DNA of 64,000 bases from JBBDIX01 sp050486225 (GTDB lineage: Bacteria > Actinomycetota > Nitriliruptoria > Nitriliruptorales > Nitriliruptoraceae). The DNA is taken from assembly GCA_050486225.1 (NCBI GenBank), contig JBJHCV010000001.1:248001-312000 (forward strand), given 5' to 3'. A program made the position numbers and the translations under genes. Numbering within the stretch: the stretch's first letter is position 1; every line of letters starts with the position of its first letter. Shown here in pieces: positions 50,126-58,916 of the stretch. A model generated the notes under the pieces. The model was given only the letters and a program-made list of their open reading frames with translations. It did no database searches and was not told where the DNA came from.

Positions 50126-51156
50126 CGCGCCACCGACCGGGCACGACGCCCACGACCCCGGCGGCCGCCTGCGGCCGGGGCTTCGGGTCCGTCCACGTCG
50201 TCGTCGAGGTCGTCCGCCGATCGCCCGGTGAGCGCGAGGAACACGTCCTCCAGGCTGCGGCGCCCCGCCTGGAGTTCGCCCAGGCGCACGTCGCGCTCCG
50301 CGAGCCACGCCGCGAGGCGTGCGACGAGCGCCGGGTCGTTCGCGGCGTGCACGTGGTGACGACCAGGCCGCACCTCGACGACGTCGACCCCCAGGTGCGC
50401 CGACAGCGCCGCGGCGTCGATCGTCTCCCCGGTGGTGAACTCGAGTTCGTCGCGCCCCGTGTGGGTCAGTTCGTCCGGGGTCCCCAGCGCCAGCAGGCGT
50501 CCCCGGTCGACGATGGCGACCCGGTCGGCGAGCGCCTCGGCCTCGTCGAGCAGATGGGTCGTCAGCACGACGGTGACCCCCTCACCGCGAAGTTCACGCA
50601 CGTGTTCCCAGGTCACCCGTCGAGCGGCCGGGTCGAGGCCAGCGGTCGGTTCGTCGAGGAACACGACCTCGGGCCGTCCGATGACCGCCATCGCGAGCGA
50701 CAGGCGCTGCTTCTGCCCGCCGGACAGGTCCCGGAAGCGGGTGCGGGCCGCATCGGCCAGACCGACACGTTCGAGCATCGCGCGCGGGTCGAGCGGATCG
50801 TGGTGGAACCGCGCGAAGAGGTCGAGCACCTCGAGTGGGCGGGCCAGCGGGTACACGCCGCCCTCCTGGAGCATCATCCCCATGCGCGGGCGCAGCAGCT
50901 GCCCGTCGCGGCGCGGGTCGTGGCCCAGCACCCGCACGGTCCCGGCGTCGGGGGCCCGGAAGCCGCCGCAGCACTCCACGGTGGTGGTCTTGCCCGCCCC
51001 GTTGGGTCCGAGCAGGGCGAAGGTCTCCCCGGCGTGGACGGTCAGGTCGAGACGGTCGACGGCGAGCACGGGCCCGTAGCGCTTCGTCAGGCCGTGGATC
51101 TCGATCGCCGGCACGTCGACGGGCGACGCGGCGACGCCGGCGTCGTCTGGGGACAC
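50122..51156 (-). CDS. ABC exporter ATP-binding protein (DrrA-like)
   Basis: About 344 residues. Walker A GPNGAGKTTT near 45, Q-loop GMMLQEGGVYP, signature LSGGQKQRLSLA near 150, Walker B VVFLDEPTAGLDPAARR and H-loop LTTHLLDEAEALADR, then a C-terminal DUF4162-like tail (LGVDVVEVRPGRHHVHAANDP and SLEDVFLALTGRSADD). GTG 51156 has an AGG 7 bases upstream; GTG 51171 is a second possibility. Forms a two-gene exporter with the permease. Divergent from prmA. Confidence 0.92.
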   Translation of the reverse strand: MSPDDAGVAASPVDVPAIEIHGLTKRYGPVLAVDRLDLTVHAGETFALLGPNGAGKTTTVECCGGFRAPDAGTVRVLGHDPRRDGQLLRPRMGMMLQEGGVYPLARPLEVLDLFARFHHDPLDPRAMLERVGLADAARTRFRDLSGGQKQRLSLAMAVIGRPEVVFLDEPTAGLDPAARRVTWEHVRELRGEGVTVVLTTHLLDEAEALADRVAIVDRGRLLALGTPDELTHTGRDELEFTTGETIDAAALSAHLGVDVVEVRPGRHHVHAANDPALVARLAAWLAERDVRLGELQAGRRSLEDVFLALTGRSADDLDDDVDGPEAPAAGGRRGRGRRARSVAR

Positions 51157-51302
51157 CTCGGCACCTGCCACTCGGGGACTGCACGGGGACCGGGCGGGAC
51201 GGCACGGCCACCGCGGCAGACTACCGACGCACCCCACCGCGCCGATCCGGGCCGCATCCCCCGCACCGGTAGCCTCGACGTCTCACCTCCCGGGAACCCG
51301 CG

Positions 51303-52133
51303 ATGTCCACCCTGCGCGTCGAGATCGCCACGCCCTCGGGCGACGGCGAGGTGGTGTCCGCGCGACTCCACGCGCTCGGGGCGCTGGGCACCTGGGAACA
51401 GTCGGACCGCATCGTCGGATGGTTCCACGACCGTGCGGATCTCGGCCCCGACCTGTCCGGCCGCGCCGAGTGGTCCAACGAACCGGACCGTGACTGGGCC
51501 GAGGGCTGGAAGGCGACCATCGGTGAGGTCCGCGCCGGACGCTTCGTGATCGTGCCCTCCTGGCTCGTCGACGACCACGTCCCCGAACCCGACGAGACGG
51601 TCCTCGTGCTCGACCCGGGTCGCGCGTTCGGGACCGGTCACCACGCGACCACGGCCCTGTGTCTGGAACTGCTCGACGCGTACCTGCCGGACGCGGGCCC
51701 CGGGCCGCGCGTCGCCGACGTCGGGTGCGGCAGCGGCATCCTCGCGATCGCTGCCGCACGGCGTGGCGCCGACGCCGTCGCGGTCGACATCGACGCGGAC
51801 GCCGTGCAGGTCACCCACGAGAACGCCGGCGCCAACGACGTGGTGCTCGACGTCCGCCGCGGCGGCCCCGAGGCGCTGGCCGTCGACGCCCCGTTCGACG
51901 TCGTGGTCGCCAACCTGCTGACCGACACGGTGGCCGCGCTCGCAGTCGACCTCGTGGCGCTCGCGTCCGACGCGCTGATCGTCAGCGGCATCACGGCAGC
52001 CCGTCGGGACGTCGCGCTCGGACCGCTCGTCGAGGCCGGGTGCACGCTCGGTGAGGTGCGCGAACGCGACGGCTGGATCGCCGCCCGTCTCGTACCGTCC
52101 CCGCCCTCCGATCGACCGGGCGACGCACGATGA
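51303..52133 (+). CDS. prmA: Ribosomal protein L11 methyltransferase
   Basis: 276 residues. DPGRAFGTGHHATTALCLELL near 103-124, AdoMet motif VADVGCGSGILAIAAARRGAD, the second-strand VAVDIDADAVQVTHENAGAN and the NPPY-equivalent VVANLLTDTV (NLLT) near 200, all diagnostic of PrmA. It trimethylates L11. The N-terminal substrate domain is normal length. First of a three-gene overlapping run. Confidence 0.95.
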   Translation: MSTLRVEIATPSGDGEVVSARLHALGALGTWEQSDRIVGWFHDRADLGPDLSGRAEWSNEPDRDWAEGWKATIGEVRAGRFVIVPSWLVDDHVPEPDETVLVLDPGRAFGTGHHATTALCLELLDAYLPDAGPGPRVADVGCGSGILAIAAARRGADAVAVDIDADAVQVTHENAGANDVVLDVRRGGPEALAVDAPFDVVVANLLTDTVAALAVDLVALASDALIVSGITAARRDVALGPLVEAGCTLGEVRERDGWIAARLVPSPPSDRPGDAR

Positions 52134-52858
52134 CGCTGACACGAGGGGGAACGGGCCCGTGGCGCGCCGCGTTCGTCGTCGCGTGCGCCGCCCTGCTGAC
52201 CGTGGGGTGTCTGGAACCGGAACTCGTCGAGGAGGACCCGGCCGCGCAGGGTGAGCTTCCCGAGATCGCCGAGCCCGCCGTGGTGGACACCGGTCCGCTG
52301 CGCGACCAGCTCGAGGCGATGGCGGAGGTGCTCGACCACGCCGACGGACTGCTCGCGTCCGTCGGCGGTGCGGACACCCTGACCGACGCCCACGACGCCG
52401 GCCGCGCAGTGCTCGCCGAACTCGTCGAGGACGAGATCCTCAACCCGGGGCGCCGGGCACGAGCGCTCCCGCTGCTTCCCGCCGAGACGCCCGACCGGGC
52501 CACGACACCGGACCGACCGGCACTGCTCCTGACCGCGCTCGCGGCCACCCAGGAGCACCCGTCGGACCTCGCCGCCGACCTGGCGTCGGCGCTCGCCGAC
52601 GTCGTGGCCGGCGACCTCGGCGGGTGGCAGCGTGACGCCGAGGGCATGATCGCCACTGCACGCGCCGTCGCGCAGCCCGCCGCCCCGCTCGACCAGCTCG
52701 AGCCGGACGTGCTGACCCTCCCCGGCGAGGGCCTGCGCGCCATCGCGTGGACCATGGTGCTCGTGCAGGCCCCCGACCTCGACCGCGCCGCCGAGGCCGC
52801 CGACCGCGCCCGCGCCCACGTGGGCCTCATGCGCAACAGCCTCGAGGAGATCTCGTGA
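52130..52858 (+). CDS. Hypothetical lipoprotein between prmA and trmA
   Basis: 242 residues. Signal with lipobox: WRAAFVVACAALLTVGCLEP, Cys near residue 26. The rest is acidic and helical (ELPEIAEPAVVDTGPLRDQLEAMAEVLDHADGLLASVG, AADLASALADVVAG, LEPDVLTLPGEGLRAIAWTM) with no recognised domain. ATG 52130 overlaps prmA (ATGA) and its stop overlaps trmA (GTGA), so it is co-translated with both. Envelope-anchored; function unknown. Confidence 0.78.
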   Translation: MTLTRGGTGPWRAAFVVACAALLTVGCLEPELVEEDPAAQGELPEIAEPAVVDTGPLRDQLEAMAEVLDHADGLLASVGGADTLTDAHDAGRAVLAELVEDEILNPGRRARALPLLPAETPDRATTPDRPALLLTALAATQEHPSDLAADLASALADVVAGDLGGWQRDAEGMIATARAVAQPAAPLDQLEPDVLTLPGEGLRAIAWTMVLVQAPDLDRAAEAADRARAHVGLMRNSLEEIS

Positions 52859-54108
52859 CCACGACTGCCCCCTCCGACCCCGACGTGCACGACCTCACGG
52901 TCGACGGGTTCACCCACGGTGGTGAGGGCGTCGCCCGCCTCGACGGGAAGGCCGTGTTCGTCCCCGGCGTGATCCCCGGGGAGCGCGTGCGTGTCCGCGT
53001 CGTCGACGACCGGAAGCGCTGGGCGCGAGGCGAGCTGCTCGAGGTGCTCGAGGCCTCACCCGACCGGGTCGCGCCGCCCTGCCCGTACGTCGGTGCATGC
53101 GGCGGATGCGACCTCCAGCACGTCGCCGTCGACGCCCAGCGGCTGCTGCTCACGCGCGTGGTCCGCGAACAGCTCCAGCGGATCGGTCGGATCACCGACC
53201 CGCCCGTGGAACCGTGCGTGGCCGTCGGTGACGCGACCGGCTATCGCCACCACGCCCAGCTGCACGCCGACGCCGACGGCCGCCTCGGCTTCCGTCGGGT
53301 CGGATCCCACGACGTCATCCCGATCGACCGGTGCCTGGTGCTGGCCGACGATGCCCAGCGGCTCGTCGACCAGGTCGGCGACGACACCGGCGCCGAACGC
53401 CTCGTCGTGCGTGTGGCGTCCGAGGGCCGGGCCGCCGTGCTCACTCCCGGGGAGTCGGGGCTCGAACTGCCCGACGGCGACTTCGACCTGCTGCTCGAAC
53501 AGCCCGACGGCCGAACCGTGGCCATCCGCGGCGACGGGGTGCTGACCGAGACCGTCGCCGGACAGACGCTGCGATTCGCCGCCGACGCGTTCTTCCAGGT
53601 CAGCCCCGAGGGCGCCGCGGCCATCGTCGCGCAGGTCCTCGACGCGCTCGGCGACCTCGAGGGCGCCCTCGTGTGGGATCTGTACGCGGGGGTCGGTCTG
53701 CTCTCCCTGCCGATCGCCGCTGCCGGCGCGGACGTCGTCGCGGTCGAGTCGAACCGTTCTGCGGCACGGCTCGCCGAACGCAACGCGGACGAGGCCAACC
53801 TGCCCGTCGACGTGGTGCACGCCGACGTGGCCGAGGTCACGGCGAAGGCACTGCGGGGCGAGGACGGCCTCGAGGCCCCGGACCTGGTCGTCCTCGACCC
53901 GCCACGGGCCGGTGCCGAGGCCCAGGTGCTCGACGACCTCGCCCGACTGGTGCCCCAGCGCATCGTCTACGTGTCGTGCGACGTCGCCGCGCTGGCCCGC
54001 GACACGGCTCGACTCACAGGACACGGCTACCGACTGACGCGGGTCGTCCCCCTCGACCTGTTCCCCATGACCCACCACGTCGAGTCGGTCGCGACCTTCA
54101 CACGCTGA
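52855..54108 (+). CDS. TrmA/RumA-family RNA (uracil-5-)-methyltransferase
   Basis: 417 residues from GTG 52855. N-terminal TRAM domain (LTVDGFTHGGEGVARLDGKAVFVPG). The [4Fe-4S] cysteines CPYVGACGGCDLQH near 74-87 match RlmD (RumA) type; a fourth Cys follows later. AdoMet/nucleophile: LVWDLYAGVGLLSLPIAAAGA near 265, DPPRAGAE, and the catalytic Cys in IVYVSCDVAALARDTARL near 370. Catalyses m5U in 23S rRNA or tRNA; exact site not determined. Confidence 0.9.
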   Translation: MTTTAPSDPDVHDLTVDGFTHGGEGVARLDGKAVFVPGVIPGERVRVRVVDDRKRWARGELLEVLEASPDRVAPPCPYVGACGGCDLQHVAVDAQRLLLTRVVREQLQRIGRITDPPVEPCVAVGDATGYRHHAQLHADADGRLGFRRVGSHDVIPIDRCLVLADDAQRLVDQVGDDTGAERLVVRVASEGRAAVLTPGESGLELPDGDFDLLLEQPDGRTVAIRGDGVLTETVAGQTLRFAADAFFQVSPEGAAAIVAQVLDALGDLEGALVWDLYAGVGLLSLPIAAAGADVVAVESNRSAARLAERNADEANLPVDVVHADVAEVTAKALRGEDGLEAPDLVVLDPPRAGAEAQVLDDLARLVPQRIVYVSCDVAALARDTARLTGHGYRLTRVVPLDLFPMTHHVESVATFTR

Positions 54109-54152
54109 CGACACGGCCGACCACGCCGGCGCTGCTCGCACGACCCCGGTGG

Positions 54153-55469
54153 TCACTCGCCGACGAGTCGCGCGCCGGTCCGTGTCCACCGGTCGCCCTG
54201 CACCCGTGCGACCAGCGACACCAGCCGCACCAGCATCATGGCCTGCACCGCGACCCACAGGCCGAACAGCCCTCCCCCGCCGATCGCCACGACCTGCGCG
54301 GCGGTCCCACCGACGACCGCCGCCGTCACCGTCCACGTGCGCAGGTACCCGAAGTCCTCGGCGCCCATCAGCACCCCGTCGAGCGCGAACACGGGACCGT
54401 TCACCACGTGACCGAGCGCCGCGAACCACCACACGCCAGCCACGACGGCGAGCACCGCGGGGTCGTCGGTCAGCAGGCGGGGAAACATCACCTGCCCGGC
54501 GAGCAGCACCACCGCGACCACGACGCCCCCGCCGGCACCCCAGCGCAGCAGCGCGCGAGCCACCCCGCGAGCCTCGGCGACGTCCCGACCCCCGAGCGCC
54601 GTGCCCACCATCGTCTGCCCCGCGATCGCGAACCCGTCCATCAGGAACGACACGAACAGGAACGACTGGAACAGGATCTGGTGCCCGGCAGCGGTGACCG
54701 CCCCCACCCGGGCCGACGCGGCCGTCACCGCGAGCAGCCCGAGGAGCAGTCCTCCGGTCCGCAGGAACAGGTCTCGGCTGACGACGACCAGCGCCCGCAA
54801 CTGCGCGCGGTCGGGTCGGCCGTGACCCCGCAGGGGCAGCCGCGTACGCCGGATCCGCAGCGCGAACACGACGACGGTCAGCGCCTCGGCGACGACGGTG
54901 CCCCAGGCCGCGCCGGCGAGCCCGAACCCCAGCCCGAACACCAGCACCGCCGTCACGACCGCGTTGACCAGGTTCGCCGCCACCACGATGCCCAGCGGCG
55001 TCCGGGTGTCCGAGACGCCGCGGAACGCGCCGTGCCCGACGTAGCCGAGCAGCAGCAGCGGCACCCCCAGGGCACGGATCCTCAGGTAGGTGGCGGCGGG
55101 GTCGACCAGTTCGTCGACGGCCCCCAGCGCGCGCAGCATCGCCGGGGCGAGCACCACGATCAGCACCGCGATGCCCGCCCCGAGCACGAGCGCGACCTGC
55201 GTGGCGTGGGCCACACGTCGTCCCGCCGCCGGCAGGTCCCGTGCCCCGACCGCCCTGGCCACCGTCGAGGTGGTTCCGAACACGAGGAAGTTGCACACCC
55301 ACGACACCGTGTTCAGGACCGCGATCGCCAGCCCCATCGCGCCCAGCTCCACGGCTCCCAGTCGCCCCACGATCGCCGTGTCGACCAGGCCCATCAGGGG
55401 ACTCGCGACGAGCGTGACCACCGCGGGCACGGCCAGTCCGAGCAGCCGCCGGTCACGGGTCGACAGCAC
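54153..55469 (-). CDS. MATE-family efflux transporter (DinF-like)
   Basis: 438 residues, twelve membrane helices. DTAIVGRLGAVELGAMGLAIAVLNT near 30, TSTVARAVGARD, RIRALGVPLLLLGYVGHGAFRGVSDTRTPL near 130-158 and FLMDGFAIAGQTMVGTALGGRDVAEARG near 270 follow the DinF branch of MATE. Drug or metabolite:Na+/H+ antiport across the membrane is expected; substrate unknown. Lies 46 bases past tadG of locus B on the same strand, perhaps by read-through. Confidence 0.9.
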   Translation of the reverse strand: MLSTRDRRLLGLAVPAVVTLVASPLMGLVDTAIVGRLGAVELGAMGLAIAVLNTVSWVCNFLVFGTTSTVARAVGARDLPAAGRRVAHATQVALVLGAGIAVLIVVLAPAMLRALGAVDELVDPAATYLRIRALGVPLLLLGYVGHGAFRGVSDTRTPLGIVVAANLVNAVVTAVLVFGLGFGLAGAAWGTVVAEALTVVVFALRIRRTRLPLRGHGRPDRAQLRALVVVSRDLFLRTGGLLLGLLAVTAASARVGAVTAAGHQILFQSFLFVSFLMDGFAIAGQTMVGTALGGRDVAEARGVARALLRWGAGGGVVVAVVLLAGQVMFPRLLTDDPAVLAVVAGVWWFAALGHVVNGPVFALDGVLMGAEDFGYLRTWTVTAAVVGGTAAQVVAIGGGGLFGLWVAVQAMMLVRLVSLVARVQGDRWTRTGARLVGE

Positions 55470-55515
55470 GGCACTCCCGTCGTGGTCGGAGACGACGCCG
55501 GAACCCTAGGGCCGG

Positions 55516-55959
55516 TCAGCGTTCGGCGGCCCGCGCCGCCTCGACGGCGCGCAGGTGCATTCGGTCTCCGAGCGTCGTGAACACCGGGGCGACCACCGGC
55601 CTCACGACGGCGTCGCATGTGGCGACCACGACGGGCCCGTTCGTCGTGACCGAGCACGACACGTCCTCGAGCCCCCGGTCCCGGCCGATGGCGACCCGCT
55701 GCTCGTGCATCCGGGCGGCGGCACGGCTGGCGTCCAGCGTCAGGTCTCCACGCCCGTAGTACGCGTCGAGGTCCATCGCAGTGGTCGCGTCGTTGGCGAC
55801 CGACGCCGCCAGGTCCGCGAGCCGTCGCTGCGCGAGGTGTGCCACCGCAGCATCGAGCGACAGTGCGACCAGCGCGAGAAGGATGAGCATCGCGGCCGGG
55901 AACAGCACGAGCGTGTTGCCGTCCTGCGCCGAGAACCGGGCCCTCCGGTCACCACTCAC
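55516..55959 (-). CDS. Tad locus B: TadG-like protein
   Basis: 147 residues from GTG 55959. NTLVLFPAAMLILLALVALSLDAAVAHLAQRRLADLAASVANDA near residues 14-56, a membrane helix followed by the ADLAASVANDA helix typical of TadG/TadE-like putative Flp-pilus-assembly proteins. The rest is a small external domain with two Cys near 101/114. Overlaps the upstream TadE-like stop by 11 bases. Last tad gene of locus B. Confidence 0.8.
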   Translation of the reverse strand: MSGDRRARFSAQDGNTLVLFPAAMLILLALVALSLDAAVAHLAQRRLADLAASVANDATTAMDLDAYYGRGDLTLDASRAAARMHEQRVAIGRDRGLEDVSCSVTTNGPVVVATCDAVVRPVVAPVFTTLGDRMHLRAVEAARAAER

Positions 55960-56410
55960 AGCCACCCCCCGGTGCCAGGCCGGAACGGTGGGGGTCGACG
56001 ACCTCCGAGTGGGTGCCCGTCACCTCGAACCCGCCCGCCGGCCAACGCCCGGGCACGATCGTGGTCGGCACCGTCGCCACGGCCCGGTAGCGGATGCGCT
56101 GACACCGGGCGAGACCCACGTCCCCGACCGGTTCGACGCGCAACGCCTCAGGGTTGCGGCCATGCGCGGCGTACGCGGCTCGGCCCGCCGCCACCGCACG
56201 CTCGTGCGGGTCCTGCCCGACAGGCGTCTCCACGGCGGCACGCACGGCCTCTCGCGCTGCCGACGCCGTGGCGAACCGCGCGTCGACCACCGACCACGCG
56301 TTCAGCGCCACCAGCGTGCCCATGACGAACACGAGCACGCCGACCAGCAGCGCGTCGGCACCCGCGACGAACCCGGACTCCGATGGGACACGCCCCACCG
56401 ACGGCGTCAT
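55949..56410 (-). CDS. Tad locus B: TadE-family minor pseudopilin 2
   Basis: 153 residues. ESGFVAGADALLVGVLVFVMGTLVALNAWSVVDAR near 10-45, then FATASAAREAVRAAVETPVG: a prepilin-like N-terminus with a membrane helix followed by A-S-A-A-R-E-A-V-R, the TadE-like hallmark. C-terminal Cys pair (near 105 and 151) may form a disulfide outside the cell. Overlaps its upstream neighbour by 4 bases (ATGA). Confidence 0.75.
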   Translation of the reverse strand: MTPSVGRVPSESGFVAGADALLVGVLVFVMGTLVALNAWSVVDARFATASAAREAVRAAVETPVGQDPHERAVAAGRAAYAAHGRNPEALRVEPVGDVGLARCQRIRYRAVATVPTTIVPGRWPAGGFEVTGTHSEVVDPHRSGLAPGGGCEW

Positions 56411-56793
56411 CGCAGCATCTCCGAACGCACCGTGATCGTGCGTTGGATGTCGCCCAGTCGCAGGGGCCCACCGATGACCCGGGCCGGCGTCGGTGCCCGC
56501 ACGGTCAGCGAGGTCGACTCGCCGTCATCGCTGCAGACCACCTCGACGTCGTGCCCGAACCTGCCGAGCCGTCGACGCAGGTGGTCCTCGGCACGTTCGA
56601 TCCCGTGGGGTCCGGCCGAGAGGCAGCCACGTCCCTCCGCAGCGGCACCACGCGCGACGTCGAACGCCGCCGCGGTCACCGCCGTGGTCGCGTACAGGTG
56701 CACCAGGGTCTGCGTGGCGAGCAGCAGGAACGCGAGCAGGATGGTGAGGGAGAGCACCGCCGTCACCGGTGACGAACCGTCGTTCGCAGACAC
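56407..56793 (-). CDS. Tad locus B: TadE-family minor pseudopilin 1
   Basis: 128 residues. NDGSSPVTAVLSLTILLAFLLLATQTLVHLYATTAVTAAAFDVARG: short N-terminus, one helix, then the AFDVARGAA segment common to TadE-like proteins. Cys near 58 and 87 follow. Begins 2 bases after the pilin stop region, translationally coupled in the operon. Confidence 0.75.
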   Translation of the reverse strand: MSANDGSSPVTAVLSLTILLAFLLLATQTLVHLYATTAVTAAAFDVARGAAAEGRGCLSAGPHGIERAEDHLRRRLGRFGHDVEVVCSDDGESTSLTVRAPTPARVIGGPLRLGDIQRTITVRSEMLR

Positions 56794-56795
56794 CG

Positions 56796-56981
56796 TCAGC
56801 CCCCGATCATCCGGACCTCCTGTTCGATGCGTTCCGCCGCGTCGGTCACCGTGCGGTTGAACGCCAGGTACAGACCGGCCCCGATCACCGCCATGATGAG
56901 CACGACGATCGCGGCCGAGATCACCCCCTCGCCCGCCGCGGACGTGCGCAGTCGGTGTCGGATCCCCCGTGCACTGGTCAT
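56796..56981 (-). CDS. Tad locus B: Flp-like small pilin
   Basis: 61 residues, too small to be recognised by domain but clear by context. RTSAAGEGVISAAIVVLIMAVIGAGLYLAF holds a Gly followed by Glu and a hydrophobic stem. The Glu is directly after the presumed Gly cleavage site, not at +5 as in locus A, so processing may differ. ATG 56981 has GAGGAGGAGA upstream. Likely the structural pilin of locus B. Confidence 0.72.
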   Translation of the reverse strand: MTSARGIRHRLRTSAAGEGVISAAIVVLIMAVIGAGLYLAFNRTVTDAAERIEQEVRMIGG

Positions 56982-57060
56982 CGTCTCCTCCTCGTGGTTC
57001 GTGTCGTGGTTCCTGCCGGTCTGATCAGGTCGGTTGGGGTGGGGTCGGGTCCGTCCACGG

Positions 57061-58017
57061 TCATCCCGAGAGGAACGCGGACAGAGCCGACGAGAACGGC
57101 ACGGCGATGAAGATCGCCCCGGGCAGCAGGGTCGCCACCGTGACCGGGATCCACACCTGCTGACCTCGGCGTTCGATCGCGGACAGCAGGTCACGGTGGA
57201 GGTCACGCCGGATGTTGCGCGCCTCGGTGGCGATGAGTCGTCCGAGGTCGCTGGCCTGCCGGTCCAGCGACAGCACCGCGACCAGCCGCGTCACCGCGTC
57301 GACGTCGGCGAGGGCTGCCCACTCGGTCAGCGCGGTGCGTTCGTCGACGCCGTGACGGATGCGGGCGAGCACCCGACGAAGGTCGCGGGCACATGCTCCC
57401 TCGCCTCGGCGCGCGACCCGTTCGACGGCCTGCGGCACCGAGAAGCCCGCGGAGACGTACATCCCGATCTGTTCGGACACCACCGGCAGCTGCTGTCGCA
57501 GATGGGAACGGTGACGATCCGAGGCCGAGGCGAGCTGCTGTTCGACGAGCGCGAACCCGAGCAGGAGTCCCCCGACGACGAACACGGCGCCGGCAACCAC
57601 CGGCGGCCGCACGGTCAGCGTGACGAAGACTCCGACGCCGGCACCCGCAAGCGCCCATCCGACCTGCCGCAGGCGGAACTGCGCCACCGACGTCGACGCA
57701 TGGGTGCGTCGCAGGCGGACACCGGGATCCTCGAGCGCCCCGAACAGCCGGGAGAAGCGTTCGCCGACCATCTGGGCGATCGGTACCACGGTGTCACGCA
57801 ACGACTCGGCCGACAGGACGCTCGGCCGTCGGTCGATGGGGCCGTGGCGCCGCGCGTACGGGCCGAGGCGCTCGACGAGGGGTCGACGCGAGAACCATCC
57901 GATCGACGCCAACAGCAACGTCGATCCCCACCAGAGCAGCACACCGCTGACGACGACCGCCAGCGTCGCCAGCGAGGACGTCGTCAGCGCGGACAGGAAC
58001 CCCGTCGGCGCCGTCAC
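57061..58017 (-). CDS. tadC: Tad locus B: TadC-like T2SSF platform protein
   Basis: 318 residues from GTG 58017 (GTGA overlap with tadB stop). T2SSF domain at about 175-300: QLPVVSEQIGMYVSAGFSVPQAVERVARRGEGACARDL, DVDAVTRLVAVLSLDRQASDLGRLIATEA, IERRGQQVWIPVTVATLLPGAIFIAVPF. Membrane helices near 20 (LATLAVVVSGVLLWWGSTLLL) and 140. Integral platform for pilus assembly. Confidence 0.86.
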   Translation of the reverse strand: MTAPTGFLSALTTSSLATLAVVVSGVLLWWGSTLLLASIGWFSRRPLVERLGPYARRHGPIDRRPSVLSAESLRDTVVPIAQMVGERFSRLFGALEDPGVRLRRTHASTSVAQFRLRQVGWALAGAGVGVFVTLTVRPPVVAGAVFVVGGLLLGFALVEQQLASASDRHRSHLRQQLPVVSEQIGMYVSAGFSVPQAVERVARRGEGACARDLRRVLARIRHGVDERTALTEWAALADVDAVTRLVAVLSLDRQASDLGRLIATEARNIRRDLHRDLLSAIERRGQQVWIPVTVATLLPGAIFIAVPFSSALSAFLSG

Positions 58018-58916
58018 CGTGACGACCCGTCGCTGGCGACGAACACCCGTTCCTCGTCGGGCAGTCGCAGGAGGCGCCCGGCCCACCACCAGCACGCTGC
58101 GATCATGGCGAACGCCGCCAGCACCGCAGCCTGTCCCCCCGGCGTCGCGTACGCCGCACGGCCGTCGCCGATCGCGAGCCCGACGAGCGCCATCCCCACC
58201 GGGACGACCAGCACGAAGACCCTGGCGAACCTCACGCCCGACTGCCGGGCTCTCGCGTCACGGCGACCCTGCACGTCCTGGATCCGGTCGTCGACGAGCG
58301 CCCGCAACCTCCCGTCCGCGTCCGTGCCACCCAGTTCGTGCGCGATCAGCAGTGTCTCGCAGACCGCATCGGCGGTCGGGTCGGCGAGCTCCGTGCGCAG
58401 CACGTCGAGGGTGCGCGAGAAGTCGGTGGACACCATCCACGTGCGCTCGGCCGCGAGGAACGCCGGGTGCATCTCCTGGGGGCCGCGCCGACCGACGTCG
58501 AGCAGTGCCTGGGGCACCGATCGGCCGAGCCCGATCACCTGGATGCGGATCTCCTCGATCATCCGGGGCCAGGCGTCCCGAGCACGCTCGAGCCGAAGGC
58601 GCTGCCGCGATCGCGCGGCGAGGGTCGGTGTCGCGGCGGCCGCGAGGCCGATCACCAGGGGCGCCATCCACCCGCCGTAGATCGCGTGACCAGCAGCCCC
58701 CGCAACGGCGGCGAGCAGCGCACCCCCTGCCACGAGTTCGCGAGGTCGGGGGTGGTTGACCCCGGCGACGGTCAGGGCCCGGGCGACGCGCCGACGCACC
58801 GACCGGGTCGCGGCGAACCCGAACGTCCGGCGGCCTCCCACCACCGATGTCCACACGAGGTGGACACCCGCCGCCCCGACGGCGGCGACCAGCAACGCAC
58901 CGGACGGGCCGTTCAT
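58014..58916 (-). CDS. tadB: Tad locus B: TadB-like T2SSF platform protein
   Basis: 300 residues from ATG 58916. N-terminal helix LLVAAVGAAGVHLVWTSVV, two helices near 65-100 and a T2SSF domain (ARDAWPRMIEEIRIQVIGLGRSVPQALLDVG, AVCETLLIAHELGGTDADGRLRALVDDRI, FARVFVLVVPVGMALVGLAIG) at about 115-270. Partners TadC. Overlaps tadA by 4 bases (ATGA). Confidence 0.86.
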   Translation of the reverse strand: MNGPSGALLVAAVGAAGVHLVWTSVVGGRRTFGFAATRSVRRRVARALTVAGVNHPRPRELVAGGALLAAVAGAAGHAIYGGWMAPLVIGLAAAATPTLAARSRQRLRLERARDAWPRMIEEIRIQVIGLGRSVPQALLDVGRRGPQEMHPAFLAAERTWMVSTDFSRTLDVLRTELADPTADAVCETLLIAHELGGTDADGRLRALVDDRIQDVQGRRDARARQSGVRFARVFVLVVPVGMALVGLAIGDGRAAYATPGGQAAVLAAFAMIAACWWWAGRLLRLPDEERVFVASDGSSR

